From Streptomyces sp. NRRL F-2664 (GTDB taxonomy: Bacteria; Actinomycetota; Actinomycetes; Streptomycetales; Streptomycetaceae): 64,000 bases of DNA. A program made the translations under genes and the position numbers. Below are positions 35,261-44,078 of this stretch, piece by piece. Position 1 is the stretch's first letter; the number at the start of each line of letters is the position of its first letter. The DNA lies in the NCBI RefSeq assembly GCF_000719345.1, contig NZ_JOFX01000044.1:1-64000 (forward strand), written 5' to 3'. The notes beneath the pieces were generated by a model. The model was not told where the DNA came from, ran no database searches, and worked only from the letters and a program-made list of their open reading frames with translations.

Positions 35261-35617
35261 CTACGGGGTGTCCACGACCAGCGTGGTGCCGGCCGTCAGG
35301 CCCCAACCCGCCATGGCGCCCGCCGCCGCCTCCAGGACGTGCCGGGCGCGCGGCCGCGGCAGCCCGATCCGGCCGGGGGCCATGGTGACCACGGTGAGCA
35401 CGCGCAGGTGCCGGTCCAGGTACGCCACGTCGATCGCGAACCGCATCCGGAAGGTGTGCACGCTCGCCGCCGGGGTCAGCAGCATCGCCCCGTCGATCCC
35501 GTCCCGGCCGAGCAGCCCGCGCGTCCTCGCCCGGTAGGAGGCGGCGACCTCCAGCGGGATCCGGGTGGGGTCCGTACCGACCCGCAGTGCCGCGGGACCG
35601 TCATGCCAGTGCGCCAT
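35261..35617 (-). CDS. DUF192 family protein
   Basis: 118 residues from the ATG at 35617; a GTG 9 bases further out abuts its only binding-site candidate, so the ATG with AGGG 8 bases upstream is preferred. The DUF192 core reads ASYRARTRGLLGRDGIDGAMLLTPAASVHTFRMRFAIDVAYLD and later RHVLEAAAGAMAGWGL. The family has a compact beta fold and no known reaction. It is divergent from the prepilin peptidase gene with only 35 bases between the starts, an arrangement shared, as I recall, with other actinobacteria. Confidence 0.88.
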   Translation of the reverse strand: MAHWHDGPAALRVGTDPTRIPLEVAASYRARTRGLLGRDGIDGAMLLTPAASVHTFRMRFAIDVAYLDRHLRVLTVVTMAPGRIGLPRPRARHVLEAAAGAMAGWGLTAGTTLVVDTP

Positions 35618-35652
35618 GGCGGCCACCCTAGGGGAACGCCTACGGTCGCCGG

Positions 35653-36402
35653 ATGGGTGTGGTCGTGATCGTTCTCGCCGCCGGGTACGGAGTGGCCGCC
35701 GGGCTGCTGCTGCCGCGCGCGGCGCACCGGCTGTCCGTGCAACCGGGGGAGCCCTGGAGGCAGCGCTGTCCGCAGGGGCATCCGCTGCGCGGCTGGCTGG
35801 GCCCGGCCCGCTGCCGGCCGCTTCGCGGGCGGCCCGCCACGAGCGGCGCCGCCCACGCCTACGGGCCGTCCGCCGTGCTCCCCGCCGCCCTCACCGGCGG
35901 CGTCTGCGCCCTGATCGCGGCGGCGGTCGGGGTTCGGCCCGAAGTGGTCGCGTACGCGGGAGCGGCCCCGCTCCTGGTGCTGCTCGCCCTCGTCGACCGG
36001 GCCGTGCACCGGCTGCCCGACGTACTGACCCTGCCGCTCGCGGCGGGCACGGCGGTCCTGCTCGGCCTGGCCGCCCTGCTGCCGGGCTCGGCAGGGTCCT
36101 GGCGGCTCGCCCTGCTCGGCGGGGCCGCGCTCGGGGCGGCGTACCTGGTGCTCCATCTGGTCAACCCGGCCGGCATGGGCTTCGGCGACGTCAAGCTCGC
36201 GCTCTCGCTGGGCGTCGCTCTTGGGTGGTACGGGTGGGGGGTATGGGCCGCAGGCGCCTTCCTCGGTCTGCTCTACGGCTCGCTGTACGGGCTGACGCTG
36301 CTCCTGCGCGGCTCCGCGAGCCGTGAGCAGGGATTCGCCTTCGGCCCCTTCATGGCGGCGGGAGCCCTCACCGGAGTGCTGCTGGGTGGTTTCGGAGCGT
36401 AA
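35653..36402 (+). CDS. Prepilin peptidase, A24 family (TadV/CpaA)
   Basis: 249 residues, polytopic. The two catalytic Asp are D115 (LVDRAVHRLPD) and D179 (GMGFGDVKL, the GxGDxK motif). An N-terminal helix and a hydrophilic loop with two or three Cys (RCPQGHP, PARCRP) precede the core. It would cleave the Flp and TadE precursors after Gly and may also methylate the new N-terminus. It is the only such gene in the window and lies 11 kb beyond the Tad operon, so it probably supplies the processing step in trans. Confidence 0.92.
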   Translation: MGVVVIVLAAGYGVAAGLLLPRAAHRLSVQPGEPWRQRCPQGHPLRGWLGPARCRPLRGRPATSGAAHAYGPSAVLPAALTGGVCALIAAAVGVRPEVVAYAGAAPLLVLLALVDRAVHRLPDVLTLPLAAGTAVLLGLAALLPGSAGSWRLALLGGAALGAAYLVLHLVNPAGMGFGDVKLALSLGVALGWYGWGVWAAGAFLGLLYGSLYGLTLLLRGSASREQGFAFGPFMAAGALTGVLLGGFGA

Positions 36403-36460
36403 TCATGGCGCGCCGATGCACGCAGCATGCTTTACGAAGGGTTATGGTGGAACCCCCCCT

Positions 36461-36500
36461 CGGGCCGGTCCGTATCCCCCCCACGGACCGGCCCGTTTTT
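36461..36500. terminator. Strong rho-independent terminator
   Basis: CGGGCCGGTCCGT (36461-36473) pairs perfectly with ACGGACCGGCCCG (36483-36495), followed by TTTTT (36496-36500). It terminates the prepilin peptidase transcript before the opposing aldo/keto reductase gene. It is one of the few hairpins in the window with a real U-tract. Confidence 0.9.
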
Positions 36501-36543
36501 CGTTCCCCCGTTCCCTGTATGGGGGTTGGGGCGAAAAAGCAGG

Positions 36544-37581
36544 TCAGCCGCGCTGGGCCCAGATGTTCGTGCCGGGTGTGGACACCGCGAAGGAGTCGAT
36601 CTCCTTCAGCTCCTCCTCGGAGAGCGGCGCGCCGGCCAGGGCCGCCACGTTCTGCTCCAGCTGCCGGACGCTCGACGCGCCGATCAGCGCCGACGTCATC
36701 CGCTCGTCGCGCAGCACCCACGTGAGCGCGAGCTGGGCCAGCGACTGGCCGCGACGGGACGCGATCTCGTTCAGCCCGGCCAGCCGGCGCAGTACGTCGT
36801 CCGACAGCAGGTCCGGGTCGAGCGACTTGCCCTGCGCGGCCCGCGAGCCGGCCGGGATCCCCTGGAGGTACTTGTCGGTCAGCAGGCCCTGGGCGAGCGG
36901 CGCGAAGGAGATGCAGCCCATGCCGGCGTCCTCCAGGGCGTCCAGCAGGCCGTCCTCCTCCGTCCAGCGGTTGATCATGGAGTAGGACGGCTGGTGGATC
37001 AGCGGGCGCACGCCCATCTCGCGCAGGATCCGGACGGCCTCGGCCGTCTGCTCGGCCGTGTAGGAGGAGACGCCGACGTACAGCGCCTTGCCCTGCTGGA
37101 CCGCGGACGCGAGCGCGCCCATGGTCTCTTCCAGCGGCGTCTGCGGGTCGAAGCGGTGCGAGTAGAAGATGTCGACGTAGTCGACGCCCATCCGCTTCAG
37201 CGAGGCGTCGAGCGAGCTGAGCAGGTACTTGCGGCTGCCCCACTCGCCGTACGGCCCGGGGTGCATCAGGTAGCCGGCCTTCGTCGACAGGATCAGCTCG
37301 TCGCGGTAGGGCGCGAAGTCCTGCGCGAAGATCTTGCCGAAGTTCAGCTCGGCCGAGCCGGGCGGCGGGCCGTAGTTGTTCGCGAGGTCGAAGTGGGTGA
37401 CGCCGAGGTCGAAGGCGCGGCGCAGGATCGCCCGCTGGGACTCCAGCGACCGGTCGTCGCCGAAGTTGTGCCAGAGGCCGAGGGAGACGGCGGGCAGCTT
37501 GAGGCCGCTGTGGCCGGTGCGCCGGTACTCCATGGAGTCGTAGCGCGAGGACTCTGCCCGATAGGGATTGGTATCAGTCAC
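36544..37581 (-). CDS. Aldo/keto reductase (YghZ/GPR-like L-glyceraldehyde-3-phosphate reductase)
   Basis: 345 residues from the GTG at 37581, with GGGAGG 6 bases upstream. The AKR tetrad is present: D in THFDLANNYGPPPGSAE, the following Y, K in LILSTKAGY, and H in YVDIFYSHRFDPQTP. The C-terminal NADPH-binding ALIGASSVRQLEQNV is intact. The closest recognised branch (AKR14, YghZ) reduces L-glyceraldehyde-3-phosphate and methylglyoxal. The gene is monocistronic and divergent from the cis-prenyltransferase gene. Confidence 0.92.
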   Translation of the reverse strand: MTDTNPYRAESSRYDSMEYRRTGHSGLKLPAVSLGLWHNFGDDRSLESQRAILRRAFDLGVTHFDLANNYGPPPGSAELNFGKIFAQDFAPYRDELILSTKAGYLMHPGPYGEWGSRKYLLSSLDASLKRMGVDYVDIFYSHRFDPQTPLEETMGALASAVQQGKALYVGVSSYTAEQTAEAVRILREMGVRPLIHQPSYSMINRWTEEDGLLDALEDAGMGCISFAPLAQGLLTDKYLQGIPAGSRAAQGKSLDPDLLSDDVLRRLAGLNEIASRRGQSLAQLALTWVLRDERMTSALIGASSVRQLEQNVAALAGAPLSEEELKEIDSFAVSTPGTNIWAQRG

Positions 37582-37706
37582 GTTGTCCTCCCTATCACGG
37601 AGTTGTGACAGACCGAGTTGGGTACCCCATCCCGCCGCGCAGTAATGTGGCGCACTCGGGGGACCGCAATTCGCACGGGGCCATCGCACGGAGGGGCTGG
37701 AAGATC

Positions 37707-38468
37707 GTGAAGCTGCGCGACCTGGTGTACAGGCTTTATGCACGCCGGGTGGAGGGCCGCCTCGACCACGACGCGGCACCCAAGCACATCGGCGTCATCC
37801 TGGACGGCAACCGCCGCTGGGCGAAGGCGTCCGGAGGCACGACGGAGCAGGGCCACCAGGCCGGAGCGGACAAGATCTCCGAGATGCTCGGCTGGTGCAC
37901 CGAGACGGACGTCGAGGTCGTCACCCTGTGGATGCTCTCCACGGACAATCTGGACCGGCCCGAGGTCGAGCTCCGCCCGCTGCTGAACATCATCGAGAAC
38001 ACCGTGCGGGGCCTCGCCGCGGACGGCCGCTGGCGCGTCCACCACGTGGGCAACCTGGACATCCTGCCGGCCGGCACGCAGCAGGTCCTGAAGGAGGCCG
38101 AGCAGGCCACCCACGACGTCGACGGGATACTCGTCAACGTCGCCGTCGGCTACGGCGGCCGCCAGGAGATCGCCGACGCGGTCCGCTCGCTGCTGCTGGA
38201 GCACGCGCAGAAGGGCACCTCCTTCGAGGAGCTCGCCGAGATCCTCGACATCGACCACATCGCCGAGCACCTCTACACCCGCGGCCAGCCCGACCCGGAC
38301 CTCGTCATCCGCACCAGCGGCGAGCAGCGGCTGTCCGGATTCATGTTGTGGCAGAGCGCGCACTCCGAGTACTACTTCTGCGAGGTCTTCTGGCCGGCCT
38401 TCCGCAAGGTCGACTTCCTGCGGGCCCTGCGCGACTACGCGGCCCGCCACCGGCGCTACGGCACCTGA
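37707..38468 (+). CDS. uppS: Cis-prenyltransferase (isoprenyl/undecaprenyl diphosphate synthase family)
   Basis: 253 residues from the GTG at 37707. It elongates an allylic diphosphate with isopentenyl diphosphate. The diphosphate-binding HIGVILDGNRRWAK holds D33; the C-terminal RTSGEQRLSGFMLWQSAHSEYYF is the second hallmark. The internal WMLSTDNLDRP replaces the usual FSTENWxRP. Streptomyces carry two such enzymes: one makes the wall lipid carrier, the other a shorter Z-prenyl diphosphate. Which this is cannot be decided by eye, so the symbol is tentative. Confidence 0.92.
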   Translation: MKLRDLVYRLYARRVEGRLDHDAAPKHIGVILDGNRRWAKASGGTTEQGHQAGADKISEMLGWCTETDVEVVTLWMLSTDNLDRPEVELRPLLNIIENTVRGLAADGRWRVHHVGNLDILPAGTQQVLKEAEQATHDVDGILVNVAVGYGGRQEIADAVRSLLLEHAQKGTSFEELAEILDIDHIAEHLYTRGQPDPDLVIRTSGEQRLSGFMLWQSAHSEYYFCEVFWPAFRKVDFLRALRDYAARHRRYGT

Positions 38469-38780
38469 TACCCCGTAGGCCCCGCCGCTCCCGGCGGCCC
38501 CTCCGCCCGAAGCCTTCACCAGGGATTCACCGAGCGTCCGTCATATGCCATGGCATGTCCTGGCCTGTTCGGGGAATATCCCTTTCAGGTCGATGCCCGA
38601 TCCACGGGTGTCGAGTCTCAGCGGACGGCATGGGGCCGTCCGCCCGGGAGGCCCTTTGCACCAGGACGCACGTGCGGTTCGCACGGACGCAGTGGAGGGC
38701 CGGAAATCGGCCCTGGCATGGGTGCCGATGACCGGTCCGGTCTTCATGGCCCGACCTCTTCCGAGGGGGTACGTCCTTCC
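38469..38780 (+). promoter_or_regulatory. Long hairpin-rich leader before the PhoH gene
   Basis: This gap of 312 bases contains ATGCCATGGCAT (38545-38556, a perfect palindrome) and two stable hairpins: CGGACGGC/GCCGTCCG (38622-38629 with 38635-38642) and AGGGCCG/CGGCCCT (38696-38702 with 38708-38714). The PhoH frame stays open across it, but the encoded residues look non-coding (Gly/Arg/Ser/Pro). It may be a structured 5' UTR. Confidence 0.45.
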
Positions 38781-40097
38781 GTGGTGACCAGCACTAAGCG
38801 CCGCCTGTCCGACAGGCGGACCTACGTCCTCGACACCAGCGTCCTGCTGGCAGACCCCAATGCGATCTCCCGCTTCGACGAGCACGAGGTCGTGCTCCCG
38901 ATCGTGGTGATCACCGAGCTGGAGGCGAAGAGGCACCATCCCGAACTCGGCTACTTCGCGCGTCAGGCCCTGCGCCTGCTCGACGACTTCCGGGTCCGCA
39001 ACGGTCGCCTGGACGCCCCCATCCCGCTGGGAGATCTGGGCGGCACGCTCCGCGTCGAACTCAACCACTCCGACCCGGGCGTCCTGCCCGCCGGCTTCCG
39101 TCTGGGGGACAACGACTCGCGGATCCTCGCGGTCGCCCGCAACCTGCAGGCCGAGGGCTACGACGTCACGGTCGTCTCGAAGGATCTGCCCCTGCGCATC
39201 AAGGCCTCCTCCGTGGGCCTCATCGCGGAGGAGTACCGCGCGGAACTCGCCATCACCGATGGCGGCTGGACCGGCATGAGCGAGATCGGCCTCTCCGGCG
39301 AGCAGGTCGACCTCCTCTACTCGGAGGAGCGCCTCCACATCCCCGAGGCCGCCGAACTGCCCGTGCACACCGGGCTGGTCCTGCAGTCCGAGCGAGGCAA
39401 GGCCCTGGGCAGGGTCACCGCCGACGGCAACGTCAAGCTCGTACGGGGCGACCGCGACGCCTTCGGCCTGCACGGCCGCAGCGCCGAACAGCGCATCGCG
39501 CTGGACCTGCTCCTCGACCCGGAGATCGGGATCATCTCGATGGGCGGCCGGGCCGGCACCGGCAAGTCGGCGCTGGCGCTCTGCGCGGGCCTGGAGGCGG
39601 TGCTGGAGCGCAGGCAGCACCAGAAGGTGATGGTCTTCCGGCCGCTGTACGCGGTGGGCGGCCAGGACCTCGGCTACCTGCCCGGCGACGCCTCCGAGAA
39701 GATGAGCCCCTGGGCGCAGGCGGTCTTCGACACCCTCTCGGCGGTCGCCGGGCGCGAGGTCATCGAGGAGGTGCTCAACCGGGGGATGCTGGAGGTCCTG
39801 CCGCTCACGCACATCCGCGGCCGCTCGCTCCACGACGCCTTCGTGATCGTGGACGAGGCGCAGTCGCTGGAGCGCAACGTCCTGCTGACCGTTCTGTCGC
39901 GGATCGGGGCCAATTCACGGGTGGTTCTCACCCATGACGTCGCCCAGCGGGACAACCTGCGCGTCGGCCGGTACGACGGAGTGGTCGCCGTCGTCGAGAA
40001 GCTGAAGGGGCATCCGCTCTTCGCACACGTCACGTTGACGCGATCCGAGCGCTCCCCGATCGCCGCCCTGGTCACCGAGATGCTGGAGAACCTCTGA
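38781..40097 (+). CDS. PhoH-family ATPase with N-terminal PIN domain (PhoH2)
   Basis: 438 residues from the GTG at 38781. An N-terminal PIN-like RNase domain (about 10-150) carries acidic residues in [22 protein letters not shown] and [11 protein letters not shown]. The PhoH ATPase domain (about 230-438) has Walker [12 protein letters not shown] and Walker [13 protein letters not shown], with [15 protein letters not shown] between. PhoH2 proteins are ATP-dependent RNA unwinding ribonucleases in mycobacteria. Here it stands alone rather than as a toxin-antitoxin pair; a long leader precedes it. Confidence 0.92.
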   Translation: MVTSTKRRLSDRRTYVLDTSVLLADPNAISRFDEHEVVLPIVVITELEAKRHHPELGYFARQALRLLDDFRVRNGRLDAPIPLGDLGGTLRVELNHSDPGVLPAGFRLGDNDSRILAVARNLQAEGYDVTVVSKDLPLRIKASSVGLIAEEYRAELAITDGGWTGMSEIGLSGEQVDLLYSEERLHIPEAAELPVHTGLVLQSERGKALGRVTADGNVKLVRGDRDAFGLHGRSAEQRIALDLLLDPEIGIISMGGRAGTGKSALALCAGLEAVLERRQHQKVMVFRPLYAVGGQDLGYLPGDASEKMSPWAQAVFDTLSAVAGREVIEEVLNRGMLEVLPLTHIRGRSLHDAFVIVDEAQSLERNVLLTVLSRIGANSRVVLTHDVAQRDNLRVGRYDGVVAVVEKLKGHPLFAHVTLTRSERSPIAALVTEMLENL

Positions 40098-40542
40098 CCC
40101 CGGTGAGGCCGCGATCCGGTCCGACCGGTCGGTCGAATCGGTCATACGCCCCATAGCGGGAAGGCGAGTTGGCGCCGCCCGGCAAAGGCCCCAGAGCCTA
40201 GCCGGGCGGCGTCGTGCTGCACAGCCCTTTGCGGAAAGAGAGGGCGACATGCCAGGTGTGACCTTTCCCACGCAGCGGAGAATTGCCTTGCGGTGTCGAG
40301 GTCCGGCAGAGTCTGGTTTCCGTCAGGCCCCGCATACGGCACACCTGTATCTCCCGTGAGGTACGCGCAGCACCACAACTCCACAGCCGATGGCCGTATG
40401 CCGCCCGGAGTTTCACACGGCAGCCCCCGCAGGGGAGTTGCCGCGGGCCAGCGCCTCCAGTGACCGTCGCACCACGGAGGCCAGAGTCGAGGGCACTTTT
40501 GCGCCCGCGCGGTCACTGCGGACGCTGCTGGAAGGACACCGT
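40098..40542 (+). other. Long gap before the transglycosylase gene
   Basis: These 445 bases hold no supported gene. A terminator-like hairpin for the PhoH gene lies at 40173-40211. The remainder may include the promoter and a long leader for the cell-wall hydrolase. I looked for the conserved blocks of the c-di-AMP (ydaO) riboswitch, frequent before such genes in actinobacteria, and did not find them. Confidence 0.45.
40173..40211. terminator. Hairpin terminator after the PhoH gene
   Basis: CGCCGCCCGGC (40173-40183) pairs perfectly with GCCGGGCGGCG (40201-40211) across a 17-base loop, 76 bases past the PhoH stop. There is no U-tract. Confidence 0.65.
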
Positions 40543-41235
40543 GTGAGCCGGATCTCGGTCCGGGGGTTCGCAGTGGCTTCGGCCACCGCGGTCACCACCG
40601 TCGGCGCAGTCGTGGGCGTTGCCACCGGCGACCCCACGAACGATCTCGAGACGACCGCGTCCGGGGCGACCCTCCTCGCGGACATCCCGGTCGGCGACCA
40701 GGCGCAGGTCCAGAGCGCTTCCCTGACGCAGCAGGCCGACACCATCGCCCACGCCGCCGACGCCGACGCCAAGCGCTCGGCCGAGGAAGCCGCCCGCCTG
40801 CAGGCCGCCGAGGACGCCAAGTCCAAGAAGGCCGAGGCGCAGAAGGCCGCCGAGGAGAAGGCGAAGAAGGAACGCGAGGCGAAGGAGATCGCCAGTCGCT
40901 CCGCCGCCCGCGACGCCGGCGACTTCGCCGTCCAGAGCTCCTACACGGTCGCCCAGGTCAAGGCCATCGCCCAGCAGATGGTCCCGGCCGGCCAGTTCCA
41001 GTGCTTCTCGAACATCATCAACCAGGAGTCCACCTGGAACTACCTGGCCGTCAACAAGTCCTCCGGGGCGTACGGTCTGGTCCAGGCGCTCCCGGGTTCG
41101 AAGATGGCCTCGGCCGGCGCGGACTGGCGCACCAACCCCGCCACCCAGATCAAGTGGGGCCTGAACTACATGGAGGACCGCTACGGCGGCCCCTGCGCCG
41201 CGTGGAGCTTCCACCAGGCCAACGGCTGGTACTGA
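40543..41235 (+). CDS. Secreted lytic transglycosylase-like (SLT) protein
   Basis: 230 residues from the GTG at 40543 (GGAAGG 5 bases upstream). After a signal-like N-terminus (RGFAVASATAVTTVGAVVGVA), a Lys/Glu/Ala-rich coiled coil (about 65-125) separates the wall from a compact SLT domain (about 140-230). The catalytic Glu is in NIINQESTWNYLAVN, with SGAYGLVQALPGSKM and a C-terminal CAAWSFHQANGWY. Two Cys (QFQCFSN, GPCAAW) may form a disulfide. It cleaves or binds glycan strands during growth or spore resuscitation. Confidence 0.92.
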   Translation: MSRISVRGFAVASATAVTTVGAVVGVATGDPTNDLETTASGATLLADIPVGDQAQVQSASLTQQADTIAHAADADAKRSAEEAARLQAAEDAKSKKAEAQKAAEEKAKKEREAKEIASRSAARDAGDFAVQSSYTVAQVKAIAQQMVPAGQFQCFSNIINQESTWNYLAVNKSSGAYGLVQALPGSKMASAGADWRTNPATQIKWGLNYMEDRYGGPCAAWSFHQANGWY

Positions 41236-41274
41236 CCGGCCGCCGCCGCACCGCGGCACCACAGCTCGTCCCGG

Positions 41275-41307
41275 GCAGCCCCGCACCGTCGTACGGTGCG
41301 GGGCTGC
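41275..41307. terminator. Hairpin terminator after the transglycosylase gene
   Basis: GCAGCCCCGCACCGT (41275-41289) and ACGGTGCGGGGCTGC (41293-41307) form a perfect 15-base stem with a CGT triloop, 40 bases past the stop. Confidence 0.85.
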
Positions 41308-41368
41308 TCGCGTGTACGGTCATCGGGGTGTGCCCGGTAGATCGGGGGGACGGGGGAAGGAAGCGGAC

Positions 41369-42745
41369 ATGGCGAAGAGAGAAGGCTGGCTCGGCCGGCT
41401 GGGCAACAGACTGAACGCGATGGAGGCGCGGCTCAACGAGCGGCGCGCCGAGGTCGAGGCCGAGACCGGCGGCGACGTGCCCGCGCGGCCGGGCCGGACG
41501 GACCAGGCGGCCGCGGGGCCCTCCGACGCCCCGCCCTCGCAGACGCAGCCCGCGGCGGATCGGGCCGCCCCCGTCCGCTACGAGCGCCCCGAGCGGCCCG
41601 AACCGGCGAGCGTCATCCCCTGGGGCATGCGCGTCGCCGCCGAGGCCAGCTGGCGGCTGCTGCTGCTCGCCGGGATGCTCTGGGTGCTGATGAAGGTGAT
41701 CAGCGAGGTCCGCCTCGTCGTCCTCGCCTTCGCGGCCGCCATGCTCGTCACCGCCATGCTCCAGCCCTTCGTCGTCCGGCTGCGCCGACTGGGCATGCCG
41801 CGCGGCCCGGCCACCGCCGTCACCGCGGTCCTCGGCTTCGTCGTCATCGGGCTCGTCGGCTGGTTCGTGGTCTGGCAGGTCATGGAGAACCTCGACGACC
41901 TCTCCGACCGGGTCCGCGACGGCATCGACGAACTCAAACTCTGGGCACTGGACAGTCCGTTCCACGTGACCGAGAAGCAGATCAACGACATCGCGAAGAA
42001 CCTCAGCGAGACCATCGGTACCAACACCGAGCAGATCACCTCCGCCGGACTCCAGGGCGTGACGGTCCTCGTCGAGATCCTCACGGGCATGCTGCTCGCG
42101 ATGTTCTCGACGCTGTTCCTGCTCTACGACGGCAAGCGGATCTGGAACTGGGCGCTGGGCCTGGTTCCGGCCGCCGCCCGCGCCGGCGTCGCCGGGGCCG
42201 GTCCGCGCGCCTGGCGCACGCTGACCGCGTACGTCCGCGGCACGGTCATCGTCGCCCTCATCGACGCCATCTTCATCGGCCTCGGGCTGTACGTCCTGGA
42301 CGTGCCGATGGCAGTGCCGCTGGCCGTCTTCATCTTCCTGTTCGCCTTCATCCCGCTGGTCGGCGCCGTCATCTCGGGTGCCCTCGCCGTGGTCGTGGCG
42401 CTCGTGACCCAGGGCGTGTTCACCGCCCTGATGGCGCTGCTGGTGGTGCTGGCGGTGCAGCAGATCGAGGGACACGTCCTCCAGCCCTTCATCCTCGGCC
42501 GGGCGGTACGGGTGCACCCGCTCGCTGTGGTGCTCGCGGTGGCCGCCGGCGGCATGGTCGCGGGCATCGGCGGGGCGGTGGTGGCCGTCCCGCTGGTGGC
42601 CGTCACGAACACGGTGGTGGGCTACCTGAGGGCGTACTCGCGCGACCAGAACCACCTCGGGGCCGCCGTGGCCGGCCCCCCACCGCACGGAGCGACGGCG
42701 CTGGGCCTGGGCCCCGACGCCGACGAGGACCGCCCCGGCCCCTGA
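41369..42745 (+). CDS. AI-2E family transporter (PerM/TqsA-like membrane protein)
   Basis: 458 residues. A charged N-terminal ~90 residues (ERRAEVEAETGG, Pro/Ala-rich) precedes about eight membrane segments: RLLLLAGMLWVLMKVISEVRLVV, then TAVTAVLGFVVIGLVGWFVVW, and later VFIFLFAFIPLVGAVISGALAVVVALV with QQIEGHVLQPFILGRAV, the AI-2E family signature. The family exports autoinducer-2 in E. coli, but several members act as Na+/H+ antiporters, so the substrate is unresolved. GGAAGG precedes the ATG. Confidence 0.92.
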   Translation: MAKREGWLGRLGNRLNAMEARLNERRAEVEAETGGDVPARPGRTDQAAAGPSDAPPSQTQPAADRAAPVRYERPERPEPASVIPWGMRVAAEASWRLLLLAGMLWVLMKVISEVRLVVLAFAAAMLVTAMLQPFVVRLRRLGMPRGPATAVTAVLGFVVIGLVGWFVVWQVMENLDDLSDRVRDGIDELKLWALDSPFHVTEKQINDIAKNLSETIGTNTEQITSAGLQGVTVLVEILTGMLLAMFSTLFLLYDGKRIWNWALGLVPAAARAGVAGAGPRAWRTLTAYVRGTVIVALIDAIFIGLGLYVLDVPMAVPLAVFIFLFAFIPLVGAVISGALAVVVALVTQGVFTALMALLVVLAVQQIEGHVLQPFILGRAVRVHPLAVVLAVAAGGMVAGIGGAVVAVPLVAVTNTVVGYLRAYSRDQNHLGAAVAGPPPHGATALGLGPDADEDRPGP

Positions 42746-42781
42746 CCAGGGCCGGACCGGCAGGACGACGAGGGGGACGAC

Positions 42782-43474
42782 ATGATCACAGATCCGGAGT
42801 ACGACGGGGCGTGGCAGACCGGCCGCGCGGCGGGGCAGGAGGACCGTCCCGAGGAACTCGCCTCGTACGGACGGCGGGAGGACGCCCCGGGGGCGCGCCG
42901 GCCGTGGCTGTGGGCGCTGGGCGGGGCGGTGGCCGCCTCCGCGGTGTGGGCGGGCGGGCTGTTCGCCTTCGGGGACCGGCTCGCCGCACCGGAGATCTCG
43001 TACCGGGCGACGGAGAACCTGTGCGAGGACTTCGAGGCACGGGCGCTGAGCGGGATCGCGGGGAACCTGCACCGGCACCGGCCGATGAACCAGCAGAACG
43101 ACCACCCGGCGGTGCGCGGGGCCATCTGCGTGCTGCAGAACGGTGAGTCCGTGTCGACCCTCACCGTGCGGGCACAGGTGGACCTGCACCGGAAGACCGA
43201 CCCGCAGGCGGAGTTCGACGTACCGTCGCTCGGGCTCGCCGCCGAGATCGGATGGGGCCGCACGGAGGCGGTCCAGGGGCTCGGCGAGCGCGCCGTGCTC
43301 CAGGTGTCCCCCGGAGGCGCGGTGGTCCGGCTCAAGGTGCTGGACGGTGGTGCGGTGTTCACGGTCGGGGTGCACGGCACCGGCACCGGCCACAGCGCCC
43401 CGGCCGATGCCGAGGCGATCCAGGCGGCGCTCATCGAGGACACGCGTGCGCTGTCGGCGGCGCTCAAGCAGTAA
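42782..43474 (+). CDS. Single-pass membrane protein of unknown function
   Basis: 230 residues. A cytoplasmic acidic/Arg-rich segment (1-40) is followed by one membrane helix (about 42-65; WLWALGGAVAASAVWAGGLFAFG) and an external domain with a Cys pair (TENLCEDFEAR, AICVLQNG). DHPAVRGAICVLQNGESVSTLTVRAQVDLHRK looks beta-rich. I do not recognise a family. It lies 36 bases after the AI-2E gene and is probably cotranscribed, ending at a strong terminator. Confidence 0.8.
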   Translation: MITDPEYDGAWQTGRAAGQEDRPEELASYGRREDAPGARRPWLWALGGAVAASAVWAGGLFAFGDRLAAPEISYRATENLCEDFEARALSGIAGNLHRHRPMNQQNDHPAVRGAICVLQNGESVSTLTVRAQVDLHRKTDPQAEFDVPSLGLAAEIGWGRTEAVQGLGERAVLQVSPGGAVVRLKVLDGGAVFTVGVHGTGTGHSAPADAEAIQAALIEDTRALSAALKQ

Positions 43475-43482
43475 GGGGACGT

Positions 43483-43522
43483 GCAGGGGCCCCGCGACCG
43501 GGATCGGTCGCGGGGCCCCTGC
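43483..43522. terminator. Bidirectional 18-bp perfect stem terminator
   Basis: The left arm 43483-43500 (GCAGGGGCCCCGCGACCG) is exactly complementary to 43505-43522, with a GGAT loop. It lies between the stops of the membrane-protein gene and the convergent ahpD gene. Confidence 0.9.
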
Positions 43523-43538
43523 CGTCGTACGGATGCCG

Positions 43539-44075
43539 TTACTCGGCGGCGAGGGCCGCCTCGGCGTCGAGGGTGACCGCCACGGCCTGGATCACCGAGG
43601 CGATCTTGAAGGCCTCCTGGATCGTCTCGCGGTCGACGCCCGCCTTGCGCAGGACCTGCTCGTGCGAGTCCAGGCACTGGCCGCAGCCGTTGATCGCGGA
43701 GACCGCGAGCGACCACAGTTCGAAGTCGATCTTCTCCACGCCCGGGTTGCCGATGACGTTCATCCGCAGGCCGGCGCGCAGCGTGCCGTACTCCGGGTCG
43801 GAGAGCAGGTGCCGCGTGCGGTAGAAGACGTTGTTCATCGCCATGACCGCGGCGGCGGACTTGGCGGCGGTGTACGCCTCCGGCGAGAGGTTCGCCTTCG
43901 CCTCCGGCTCCAGCTCACGCAGGACGCGCGGGGAGCGGGCGGCGATCGCGCACGCCAGGACGGTGCCCCACAGCTGCTGCTGCGGCAGGTCGCTGTTGCC
44001 TATGACCGAACCGAGGTTCAGCTTCAGGTCCTTGGCGAAGTCCGGGACGGACGCCTTGAGCGAGTCGAGGGACAT
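43539..44075 (-). CDS. ahpD: Alkylhydroperoxidase AhpD
   Basis: 178 residues. AhpD reduces AhpC, using lipoamide-linked electrons, and has weak peroxidase activity of its own. The catalytic CxxC is C131-C134 ([12 protein letters not shown]), with H138 and the upstream Glu ([14 protein letters not shown]) forming the proton relay. Helical throughout. It starts 3 bases after ahpC, so the two are one operon under the divergent OxyR. Confidence 0.96.
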   Translation of the reverse strand: MSLDSLKASVPDFAKDLKLNLGSVIGNSDLPQQQLWGTVLACAIAARSPRVLRELEPEAKANLSPEAYTAAKSAAAVMAMNNVFYRTRHLLSDPEYGTLRAGLRMNVIGNPGVEKIDFELWSLAVSAINGCGQCLDSHEQVLRKAGVDRETIQEAFKIASVIQAVAVTLDAEAALAAE

Positions 44076-44078
44076 CCG

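Noticed and set aside
38550..38780. N-terminal extension of the PhoH frame
   Set aside because: The residues encoded lack coding bias and the PIN domain begins right after the GTG at 38781.
40212..40542. Possible c-di-AMP (ydaO) riboswitch before the transglycosylase gene
   Set aside because: The expected GGGGGAACC, GGGUGAA and CCGUCAGCUAACC blocks are not present.
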